The translations under genes and the position numbers were made by a program. Positions 1 to 6,023 of a DNA stretch of 6,545 nt are shown here, piece by piece. Source of the DNA: Candidatus Cloacimonadota bacterium (GTDB taxonomy: Bacteria; Cloacimonadota; Cloacimonadia; Cloacimonadales; Cloacimonadaceae). The DNA is taken from positions 1 to 6,545 of the forward strand of contig VGPI01000118.1 of the NCBI GenBank assembly GCA_016875595.1, in the 5' to 3' direction. The notes beneath the pieces are model-generated. The model ran no database searches. It was not told where the DNA came from and saw nothing but the letters and a program-made list of their open reading frames with translations. Each line of letters begins with the position of its first letter. Position 1 is the first letter of the stretch.

Positions 1-598
1 CCGCAAATCCCGCCACCTCCGTCAAGACCTCGATAGTCTGCATCCCACAGGCGTCAAACAGCAGGATATCCAGATGCGGGATGTTCAGCAGTGCCCTGTT
101 CAGATCGCCATTGGCAACGCTCATCAATTGCTGTGACGATTCATCGGGACAGATCCATTTTCCACGATCGGACTTGTACCAACTGCTCCCATGCGACCAG
201 ATCACCAGCATCTTGTGCTGCGCCGGATAAGCATTGAATCCCCAGCGGATAAAGTCGTTCATGATCTGAGGATCGGCGCTGTTGATTTCGCCCAGCGTCG
301 ATAGAATGGGCGAAGTCACCATGGGTGAATTGTCCTGACGGATCCGGTAGCGGTAACCGCCTGATTGGGGAGAGGAGGAGGCAAAGTCCGCCTGGACAAT
401 GACATTGACACCTGACGGCAATGCCACGGATTCCATCGAATTGATGTCCTCATAGCCATTTTCGCTGAGGTTGTTATCTGCCGCCATATAGACCAGGATC
501 GTCCAACGGTTGCCATAAAGCGGAACTAAAGACAGGAGCAACAGGACTGACAGAGCCATCCTCCGCATCAATTGAATCAGGGTCGTTTGCTGCCGCAT
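1..598 (-). CDS. Secreted clostripain-family (C11) cysteine peptidase, C-terminus beyond window
   Basis: Reading leftward from an ATG at 598, the frame stays open to the window edge and gives the first 199 residues. Residues 1-29 look like a signal peptide: a basic start (MRRMA) followed by a leucine-rich core ending near PLYG, so the enzyme is probably exported. The mature part opens with WTILVYMAADNNLS (32-45), the usual beginning of C11 peptidases. The catalytic dyad is visible as His136 in IWSHGSSW and Cys184 in LLFDACGMQ. Known C11 enzymes (clostripain, PmC11) cleave after Arg or Lys and mature by self-cleavage; the specificity here is inferred. An in-frame GTG at 613 is an alternative start. 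Neither start has a strong ribosome-binding site. The gene begins 22 bases after the butyrate kinase stop and is probably co-transcribed with it. Any C-terminal sorting domain lies outside the window. Confidence 0.9.
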   Translation of the reverse strand, partial: MRQQTTLIQLMRRMALSVLLLLSLVPLYGNRWTILVYMAADNNLSENGYEDINSMESVALPSGVNVIVQADFASSSPQSGGYRYRIRQDNSPMVTSPILSTLGEINSADPQIMNDFIRWGFNAYPAQHKMLVIWSHGSSWYKSDRGKWICPDESSQQLMSVANGDLNRALLNIPHLDILLFDACGMQTIEVLTEVAGFA

Positions 599-620
599 GT
601 CGATTCTGCTCACTGGTAAC

Positions 621-1703
621 TTATTGATAAGGATAATCTTGTGCCTCTTCTAAACCATTCAGGACACGCAAAGCGCCCTGGCACAGCGCTTCCATCTCCT
701 TCTCCCCGGGGTAGAGACGGAAGGGAGCGATGAATCCGGCATGTTTGATGATGTAATCCACGACACATTTATTGTAGATCAAGCCACCGGATAGGAAGAT
801 CGCATCCACTTTGCCGCAGAGCACGGCAGCGCAGGCGCCGATCTCTTTGGCGACCTGATAGCACATCGCGTCCTGGATCTGACGGGCAAAGTCGTCACCT
901 TCATCGATCCTGCGGTTGATCTCAATCCCGCTGTCGGTTCCCAGGTAAGCCATCAGCCCGCCTTCTTTGGACAGCATCGTAACTAATTGTTTATGAGTGT
1001 ATTTACCGGAGAAAGCCAGTTCCAGTAGATCACCGATCGGCAAGGCTCCCGATCTTTGGGGAGAAAAAGGACCCATGCCCAACAGGGCGTTATTGACATC
1101 GACCGTTCTGCCTTCTTTGATCGCTGCTACCGAGATGCCTCCGCCCATGTGAACGCCGATCTGATTCGTTTGGGTAAACTCTTTGCCGAGGTCTTTGGCG
1201 ATCAAACGCGCGATATATCGAATATTTAGAGCGTGAAAGAGGGATTTACGCTCAATTTGAGGCATCCCGGAGATGCGGGCGATCGCATCAAACTCATCGA
1301 CCACCACGGGATCGACGATGAAGGAAGGGAGGTCCAGATCATCGGCGATTGCCTTGGCGATGAACGAACCCAGATTGGAAGCATGGATCCTGCCCCAGAG
1401 AGATGGGTCTTTGAGGTCACGGAGCATGGCTTCACAAATTTTCCAGGTGCCACCACTGACAGCCCGTACCAAGCCACCACGTCCCACCACTGCCGATAAG
1501 CTCTCAGGCGCTACATTATGTTCATTCATTGCCTTTAAAACCAATGACTTGCGGAATTCATACTGCTCGATGATCCCACCAAAGGGTGCCAACTCCGCCG
1601 GATCGTGACGCAAGGTCAGATCAAACAGTGGGACGTCGCCCTCATAAACCGCTATCTTGGTAGAAGTTGACCCCGGGTTGATCGCTAACACTCGATGTGG
1701 CAT
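621..1703 (-). CDS. buk: Butyrate kinase (EC 2.7.2.7)
   Basis: This 360-residue protein has the length and motifs of butyrate kinase, a cytoplasmic acetate and sugar kinase/Hsp70/actin (ASKHA) superfamily enzyme. It converts butyryl-phosphate and ADP to butyrate and ATP, and some members also use isobutyrate or other short branched acids. The N-terminal phosphate loop is NPGSTSTKIA (9-18). GRGGL (74-78) and VDPVVVDEFD (130-139) follow, then the second phosphate motif HMGGGISVAA (185-194) and the adenosine motif FLSGGLIYN (303-311). The end PGEKEMEALCQGALRVL (332-348) is typical of butyrate kinase rather than acetate kinase, which is about 40 residues longer. ATG at 1703 is preceded by GGGAGG with 5 bases between. 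No phosphotransbutyrylase gene is adjacent, so the acyl-phosphate must come from an enzyme encoded elsewhere. It appears to have its own promoter and to lead the C11 peptidase gene. Confidence 0.95.
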   Translation of the reverse strand: MPHRVLAINPGSTSTKIAVYEGDVPLFDLTLRHDPAELAPFGGIIEQYEFRKSLVLKAMNEHNVAPESLSAVVGRGGLVRAVSGGTWKICEAMLRDLKDPSLWGRIHASNLGSFIAKAIADDLDLPSFIVDPVVVDEFDAIARISGMPQIERKSLFHALNIRYIARLIAKDLGKEFTQTNQIGVHMGGGISVAAIKEGRTVDVNNALLGMGPFSPQRSGALPIGDLLELAFSGKYTHKQLVTMLSKEGGLMAYLGTDSGIEINRRIDEGDDFARQIQDAMCYQVAKEIGACAAVLCGKVDAIFLSGGLIYNKCVVDYIIKHAGFIAPFRLYPGEKEMEALCQGALRVLNGLEEAQDYPYQ

Positions 1704-1739
1704 TACCGCCTCCCTATTCAGTTTTTTTCTTACAATATC

Positions 1740-1768
1740 ATTGAAAAATCAGTGCGCATAATTGTCAA
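1740..1768 (-). promoter_or_regulatory. Candidate sigma-70-type promoter for butyrate kinase
   Basis: On the minus strand a perfect TTGACA (1768-1763) is followed after 17 bases by TTCAAT (1745-1740), a 4-of-6 match to the -10 consensus. Transcription would start near 1733, leaving a leader of about 30 bases with the GGGAGG ribosome-binding site. The -35 box lies 21 bases from the end of the perfect palindrome, so a protein bound there could act on this promoter. The -10 box is weak, so the call is tentative. Confidence 0.45.
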
Positions 1769-1789
1769 CAACTTCGTTACTCCCCTCTT

Positions 1790-1883
1790 TCCTCCTTGCT
1801 TGATCACCTTAGTATAACCTTAGTATAACCTTACGGCCGTAAGGTTATACTAAGGTTATACTAAGGTGATCAAGCAAGGAGGA
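1790..1883. repeat. Perfect 94-bp palindrome with internal 11-bp repeats
   Basis: The sequence is exactly self-complementary around the CGGCCG between 1836 and 1837. It has two 47-base arms and no loop; pairing fails at 1789/1884. Each arm carries the unit CCTTAGTATAA twice in tandem (1807-1817 and 1818-1828, mirrored at 1845-1855 and 1856-1866) plus a partial third copy, CCTTA, next to the centre. TGATCA (1801-1806 and 1867-1872) lies outside the units in each arm. No target-site duplication is evident at the ends, and no T-run follows the stem on either strand. It is not a standard intrinsic terminator. Possible roles are an operator with one site per helical turn, a small repeat element, a cruciform or processing site, or an assembly artefact. 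Confidence 0.95.
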
Positions 1884-1963
1884 GTGATCCGCGGTCGCTT
1901 ATTTTCATTATAATCCGGATGGTTTATTGGAGTGAGGTCCTCTTGCTCATTCAAGGCATTTTG

Positions 1964-2016
1964 ATATAAAAGACCGACACGCTGTTCCGCTGGATTGAGC
2001 GGGACAGCGTGTCGGT
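1964..2016 (-). terminator. Intrinsic terminator of the hydrogenase gene
   Basis: In the minus-strand transcript, 2016-1999 pairs with 1990-1973 to give an 18-position stem with one A/C mismatch (2003/1986) and an 8-base loop (1998-1991). The stem is GC-rich and is followed by CTTTTATAT, an acceptable U-rich tract. It begins 27 bases after the hydrogenase stop codon. The plus-strand reading lacks a T-run, so it should act in one direction only. It would separate hydrogenase transcription from the downstream butyrate kinase gene. Confidence 0.8.
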
Positions 2017-2043
2017 AGCAGATGTTTGGTTCAATAGGTGTGG

Positions 2044-3792
2044 TTATTCTGTTTTGAGCTTCATCGGGCGTGGGATGTAGCAGGTATGGAGGAGTTTTTT
2101 GGCGATGGGTGAATTGGGTTTTTCCAAAAACTCAACATAGACCTGTTTGATGGAGGGGTTGTTGTGGGATTCGCGGAGCGTGAGGGTCTCATCCTCGTGA
2201 TAGAGTCCTTTGGCTCTCAGCATCCGGTTGCGATTGGAAGAGGGATAGGGTTGTCCACCACCGCCCACACAGCCGCCGCGGCAAGCCATCACCTCGATAA
2301 AGTGGTAAGGGACGGGTTTTCCCTGGGCTTTGGCATCACGCACTTCATTGAGGATCTGGGCAACGTTGGAAAGCCCCGATGCGACGCCGATGTGGATATC
2401 GTTGCCGAGGATCTGGAGCGTGCCTTTCTTGATCCCTTTGTGACCCCGGACGAAGGGGATGTTGGGATCGGGTAATTCTGAATCGGTTACAAGGTGATAG
2501 GCAGTGCGCAAAGCGGCTTCCATCACACCTCCGGTAGCGCCGAAGATGGTTCCGGCACCGGAGTATTCACCCAGGGGATTGTCCGCATTTCCCTCTTCAA
2601 GGTGACGCAGATCGATGCCACGGGTTTTGAGCATGCGTGCCAGTTCACGGGTGGTGATGGTGAGATCCACGTCTTTATGTCCGGAACAGTACATATCCTC
2701 CATCCGATCGATCTCATATTTCTTTGCCGTGCAAGGCATTACGGATACGAGGAAGATGCGGCTGGGATCGATTTTCATCTTCTGTGCCCAGTAGGTCTTG
2801 ACCATGGCGCCGACCATCTGATGCGGGGATTTGGCACTGGAAAAATGGGGGATGAGGTCGCTGAAGAATTTTTCCAGATAGTCCACCCAGGCAGGGCAAC
2901 AGGTGGTGATCAAGGGGAATTCCTCCGGGTGGTGGCGGAAGATCTCCACAAATTCGGATGCCTCTTCCAGGATGGTGAGGTCAGCACCGAAATTGGTGTC
3001 AAAGACATAGTGGAATCCCAATTCACGCAGGGCAGTGTACATCTTTCCGGCAACGTTGGTTCCGGGTTTGTAACCGAATTCTTCACCGAGAGCGACACGC
3101 ACCGCCGGCGCTTCCTGTGCCACCAGGATCTTGTCGCTGTCATAAAGTGCTTTCCAGAGGTCGTCGGAGTTATCACATTCATAGATTGCCGCCACAGGGC
3201 AATGAGCAGAGCACTGACCGCATTTGACGCATTCGGACTCCTCGAGGGGGCGGTTGAAGGTGGGACCGACATAGGTGTCAAAGCCGCGATTGGAGTTCTC
3301 CAAAGCATGCACTGCCTGGATCTCATTACAAACGTAGGTGCAGCGACCACATTGGATGCAGTAGGAGGGATCAAGCGTGATTGCCTGCGATGATTCGTCG
3401 CGCTTCTCATACTTGCGTTTGAGCCGTTTGAGGTTCTTGTGGCGGATGGCAAGTTGCTGAGACAGATCCTGCAGTTCACATCTGCCGTTCTTGATGCATT
3501 CGGGGCAGTTATTGGGGTGATTGGAGAGAATGATCTCCAGGGCTTCGCGGCGCAGATCAAGTAACTTGCGGGAATTGGTGATTACTTTCATCCCGTCCTC
3601 GCAAGGTGTGGTACAGGCACGTATCGGTTTGCCATTGATCTCAACTACGCAGACCCCGCAATTGCCAAAGGCGGGAAGGTCCTCATGATAGCAGAGGTGG
3701 GGGACGGGAAAACCCGCTTTCGTGCAGGCATGGAGGACTTTGGTGTCCTTGGCGACGCTTACCGGCTTGCCATTGATGCGGACAGTAATCAT
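2044..3792 (-). CDS. hydA: [FeFe] hydrogenase, HydA/HndD-type catalytic subunit
   Basis: This 582-residue protein reversibly makes H2 from protons and electrons. Its Fe-S domains appear in the order usual for group A enzymes. A plant-type [2Fe-2S] domain has Cys34, Cys45, Cys48 and Cys60. A His-ligated [4Fe-4S] site has His92, Cys96, Cys99 and Cys105. Two ferredoxin-type clusters use CIQCGRCTYVC (145-155) and CVKCGQCSAHC (188-198). The H-cluster motifs follow: TTCCPAW (296-302), MPCTAKKYE (352-360) and EVMACRGGCVGGGGQP (500-515), giving likely ligands Cys299, Cys354, Cys504 and Cys508, with Cys298 as the proton-relay cysteine. No signal peptide is seen, so it is cytoplasmic. The length matches HndD and trimeric HydA proteins but lacks the extra C-terminal [2Fe-2S] domain of the Thermotoga form. 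HydB and HydC partners are not adjacent. AAGGAG lies 7 bases before the ATG. The first L1 serine is replaced by Thr297. HydE, HydF and HydG must be encoded elsewhere. Confidence 0.96.
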   Translation of the reverse strand: MITVRINGKPVSVAKDTKVLHACTKAGFPVPHLCYHEDLPAFGNCGVCVVEINGKPIRACTTPCEDGMKVITNSRKLLDLRREALEIILSNHPNNCPECIKNGRCELQDLSQQLAIRHKNLKRLKRKYEKRDESSQAITLDPSYCIQCGRCTYVCNEIQAVHALENSNRGFDTYVGPTFNRPLEESECVKCGQCSAHCPVAAIYECDNSDDLWKALYDSDKILVAQEAPAVRVALGEEFGYKPGTNVAGKMYTALRELGFHYVFDTNFGADLTILEEASEFVEIFRHHPEEFPLITTCCPAWVDYLEKFFSDLIPHFSSAKSPHQMVGAMVKTYWAQKMKIDPSRIFLVSVMPCTAKKYEIDRMEDMYCSGHKDVDLTITTRELARMLKTRGIDLRHLEEGNADNPLGEYSGAGTIFGATGGVMEAALRTAYHLVTDSELPDPNIPFVRGHKGIKKGTLQILGNDIHIGVASGLSNVAQILNEVRDAKAQGKPVPYHFIEVMACRGGCVGGGGQPYPSSNRNRMLRAKGLYHEDETLTLRESHNNPSIKQVYVEFLEKPNSPIAKKLLHTCYIPRPMKLKTE

Positions 3793-3828
3793 ATATTGTC
3801 TCCTTGGGAGTGTTTTCTTCTGAAGCTA

Positions 3829-3856
3829 ATAATATTCAGGAGCGGGATTATGTCAA
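3829..3856 (-). promoter_or_regulatory. Candidate sigma-70-type promoter for the hydrogenase gene
   Basis: On the minus strand a perfect TTGACA (3856-3851) and TATTAT (3834-3829, 5 of 6 matches) are separated by 16 bases. Transcription would begin near 3822, with a leader of about 30 bases carrying AAGGAG before the start at 3792. This is the best promoter in the window. No obvious operator repeat overlaps it. Confidence 0.65.
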
Positions 3857-3908
3857 GCACAAGGATGGATACGAAGCTGAAGGAAATGGCTGCAGAGTCG
3901 CAATTCGC

Positions 3909-3937
3909 TTGACAGAAAGAGGGTTTTTTCTGCACTC
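3909..3937 (+). promoter_or_regulatory. Weak candidate promoter for ribonuclease HIII
   Basis: A TTGACA at 3909-3914 faces the RNase HIII gene, but the hexamer 17 bases on (GCACTC) does not resemble a -10 box. A promoter must lie in this stretch, because the upstream gene is divergent. Only the -35 match supports this exact placement. Confidence 0.25.
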
Positions 3938-3969
3938 ATCCCATACCGAGAAAAGCAAAGAAGGCGCTA

Positions 3970-5043
3970 ATGAATGAGAGAATTGAAGAGTATCTGGCGG
4001 ATCTGATGCCGGAATTAGGAAAGATGGGCATCCAGATATCTGACGAGCGGGAGATTATGTATGGTATCCAGTTGCGGTTTTATAGTAATGATAAGACCGG
4101 GGCGCATACACCCAGAGCCGGCCGTAAGGAGGTTGTATTGAATATCTATTATTCCGCCAAAAAAGGGGTCACAACCATCGTTGGTGGAGATGCCAAAAGT
4201 AAACTCGGGCTGGATATCAAGCATCTGTTGGATAGGATCCAGGTCAGGCACAAGCCGCTTCCTCTTCATCAATGGAAAAGCTGGATCGGATCGGATGAAT
4301 GTGGCAAAGGTGACTATTTCGGGGCTTTGGTCGGTTGTGCTGTGGCGATTGACGATGGTATGCTGGCTGATCTGAGAGCAATGCGTGTGATCGACAGTAA
4401 ATTGCTGTCGGATATACAGATAAAAGCGATCGCGGGAAAGCTCTACCAGAAATATCGGCAACGGATCAATTGTCTGGTTCTGAAACCGGTCAAGTATAAT
4501 GAACTCTATGACAGTTTCCGGGCACAGGGCAAGAACCTTAACGATCTGCTGGCTTGGCTGCATTATACCTTGATCCGGGGTCTGGCGGAGAGATCGGCAT
4601 CCTATGCCTTCTCAACACAAAAAGCGCAGGAGGGAAACGCTCCTTCGAATATTAATGGGTTTGCTCCGTTGCCTGAATTGGATGGGGTCATTGTGGATCA
4701 GTTCAGTGTTTCTTCCAAAGTCCAGCGCTTATGTCAGCAAAAGCAACTGGGAATACCGGTGATGGAAAGGCATCATGCGGAGGCGGATCCGGCAGTTGCG
4801 GCAGCATCCATCCTCGCCCGATATCAATTTCTGCAAGCTCACCAGGAGATGAGAGAGCACTATCAGATCGACTTTCCCCTGGGTGCATCCGGCAGCATTG
4901 CCCAGCCATTCAAAGAGTTCATCAGCAGGTATTCGGAACGACGGCTCAATGAAGTGGTAAAACTTCATTTCAAGACCACAGCCAAGTATCTCCAAGGACT
5001 GAACCAATCCGATCTGTTCGATCCCGGCAGAGAAAGCACTTGA
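3970..5043 (+). CDS. rnhC: Ribonuclease HIII
   Basis: This 357-residue protein is an RNase H type 2 fold enzyme that cuts the RNA strand of RNA/DNA hybrids in the cytoplasm, removing R-loops and primers. Residues 1-95 form the N-terminal substrate-binding (TBP-like) region typical of HIII. The catalytic core opens with GSDECGKGDYFG (107-118), containing the Asp109-Glu110 pair and the Tyr-Phe seen in HIII rather than HII. IDSK (141-144), VIVDQF (240-245, Asp243) and AEADPAVAAASILAR (270-284) complete the active-site region; the last acidic ligand is probably Glu271 or Asp273. Family members are usually about 300-310 residues. Part of the excess is a Gly/Asn/Pro-containing stretch at about 213-235 just before the Asp243 strand. 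GAAGG lies 6 bases before the ATG. An HII enzyme is possible but unlikely given the N-terminal domain. Confidence 0.93.
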   Translation: MNERIEEYLADLMPELGKMGIQISDEREIMYGIQLRFYSNDKTGAHTPRAGRKEVVLNIYYSAKKGVTTIVGGDAKSKLGLDIKHLLDRIQVRHKPLPLHQWKSWIGSDECGKGDYFGALVGCAVAIDDGMLADLRAMRVIDSKLLSDIQIKAIAGKLYQKYRQRINCLVLKPVKYNELYDSFRAQGKNLNDLLAWLHYTLIRGLAERSASYAFSTQKAQEGNAPSNINGFAPLPELDGVIVDQFSVSSKVQRLCQQKQLGIPVMERHHAEADPAVAAASILARYQFLQAHQEMREHYQIDFPLGASGSIAQPFKEFISRYSERRLNEVVKLHFKTTAKYLQGLNQSDLFDPGREST

Positions 5044-5059
5044 CAGAAAGCTGTCTTTG
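5042..5059 (+). terminator. Possible weak terminator after rnhC
   Basis: GACAG (5042-5046) and CTGTC (5051-5055) can form a 5-bp stem with an AAAG loop, followed by TTTGA. It overlaps the RNase HIII stop codon. The stem is short and the T-run brief, so termination would be partial at best. Confidence 0.25.
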
Positions 5060-5110
5060 ATTATCATGTCGCGGAGATAGCAAACCTATCCATTTAGGCG
5101 GTAAAACTCA

Positions 5111-5141
5111 TTGACATCATGCGGGTGTTGACCTGTTGTAT
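5111..5141 (+). promoter_or_regulatory. Candidate promoter for the HEAT-repeat/TrmJ pair
   Basis: The 150-base gap after rnhC contains TTGACA (5111-5116) with TTGTAT 19 bases later (5136-5141), a longer spacer than ideal. A second -35-like TTGACC (5128-5133) lies 17 bases before TGGTAA. The gap size and these matches suggest an independent promoter, but the exact boxes cannot be fixed by eye. Confidence 0.35.
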
Positions 5142-5193
5142 TATTCTATCTGGTAAATACTATCATAACTACAGATAAAACTGGGAGCTGATT

Positions 5194-6018
5194 ATGCTGA
5201 GACCGGTCGGACGTCTTGACGTTGACGAAATCAAAAAACTGGAAAGTTCAATCAATAACATCCTGACAAACCTCGATAAAGGCAAGATCGAACAAGCCGA
5301 AAAGAAGATACTTGATATAGCCAATACACCCAATTACTTTGTTCGCGAAGACCTCGGGAAAGGGCTGGCGCAATGCCGGAAATGCGATGATCTGGACAAT
5401 ATCTGTATCCGGATGCTGGACGACCATCTGTATGGTATTCGAGCCACGGCATTGTTTTACTTTTACTACAAATTGCAGGATGAACCCCTCAAGATCATCA
5501 TGATGATGGATCGGATGTTTGAATCGGTACCATGGGAAACGGAGACCATGGCTTTTGAACTGTGGAAGAAGCATCCTGAAGTTATGAAAGAGTATATGGG
5601 CACCTGGGCGGAATCGGAAAATGAAAAAAAGCGGGCTCTGGCACTGCACGGGATCGAGAATATTGTGATCAAGAACACCAATTACGTGCTGAGCTTCGTG
5701 GGTAAGATGCTCAATGACGAGAGCGAAGAGGTGCAAAAGAAGATTACGCATATCCTTACTCAAGTGGGTAGGCAGCGTCCCATACAATGTTATGCCAGTA
5801 TCCGGCGGTGGTTGCTGGATGCCGATGAACGACGTATCCAGACCATCTGGATGACGATGAAAAAGCTGGCTAATATCTTTACCCAGAAGAATATGCGGGA
5901 TAAATCCTTCGACTTCATCAGCGTTACCAAACGCACCGTCCTGGAATGGAAGAACGACTCCAATCCCAATGTTGCGCACATGGGTAGCCGCCTGGTTCAG
6001 ATCATCAACCGGGCTTGA
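5194..6018 (+). CDS. HEAT-repeat protein resembling AlkD-type DNA alkylation repair proteins
   Basis: This 274-residue, largely helical protein has no signal peptide or membrane segment. Its helical-pair pattern resembles the AlkD/DNA alkylation repair superfamily, which in active members removes N3- and N7-alkylated purines. Supporting stretches are WETETMAFELWKKHPEVMKEYMGTWAESENEKKRALAL (split here as 114-132 and 133-151) and DESEEVQKKITHILTQVGRQ (175-194), followed by a Pro and a further helix. From remembered AlkD features, Trp114 and Arg147 could match the conserved Trp and Arg. The catalytic Asp position appears to be Thr118, and the second cleft Trp appears to be His186. It may therefore be a non-catalytic DNA- or protein-binding scaffold. 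GGGAG precedes the ATG by 6 bases. The next gene starts 5 bases after its stop, so the two are likely co-transcribed. A generic HEAT-repeat protein is the main alternative. Confidence 0.7.
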   Translation: MLRPVGRLDVDEIKKLESSINNILTNLDKGKIEQAEKKILDIANTPNYFVREDLGKGLAQCRKCDDLDNICIRMLDDHLYGIRATALFYFYYKLQDEPLKIIMMMDRMFESVPWETETMAFELWKKHPEVMKEYMGTWAESENEKKRALALHGIENIVIKNTNYVLSFVGKMLNDESEEVQKKITHILTQVGRQRPIQCYASIRRWLLDADERRIQTIWMTMKKLANIFTQKNMRDKSFDFISVTKRTVLEWKNDSNPNVAHMGSRLVQIINRA

Positions 6019-6023
6019 TCCGG

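Noticed and set aside
1790..1883. Reading the palindrome as a rho-independent terminator
   Set aside because: No T-run follows either side, and a better terminator with a U-rich tract lies at 1964-2016, closer to the hydrogenase stop codon.
1790..1883. CRISPR-like or transposon-end interpretation of the repeated 11-bp units
   Set aside because: The units are contiguous without spacers, there is no adjacent cas or transposase gene, and no target-site duplication is visible.
1909..1914. TATAAT on the plus strand as a -10 box
   Set aside because: No acceptable -35 hexamer lies 16-18 bases upstream, and no plus-strand gene follows; the hydrogenase and kinase are on the other strand.
2494..3393. 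A 299-codon open frame on the plus strand, opposite the hydrogenase
   Set aside because: It is antisense to a gene with complete, unambiguous Fe-S and H-cluster motifs. Its translation shows no recognisable domain, and the open frame is explained by codon bias of the real gene.
3908..5050. The 12-mer CTTGACAGAAAG at 3908-3919 and again at 5039-5050
   Set aside because: About one such 12-base coincidence is expected in a window of this size. The second copy overlaps the end and stop codon of rnhC.
5248..5979. A 243-codon open frame on the minus strand, opposite the HEAT-repeat gene
   Set aside because: The plus-strand frame has a good ribosome-binding site, helical-repeat character and close spacing to trmJ. 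The antisense frame has none of these.
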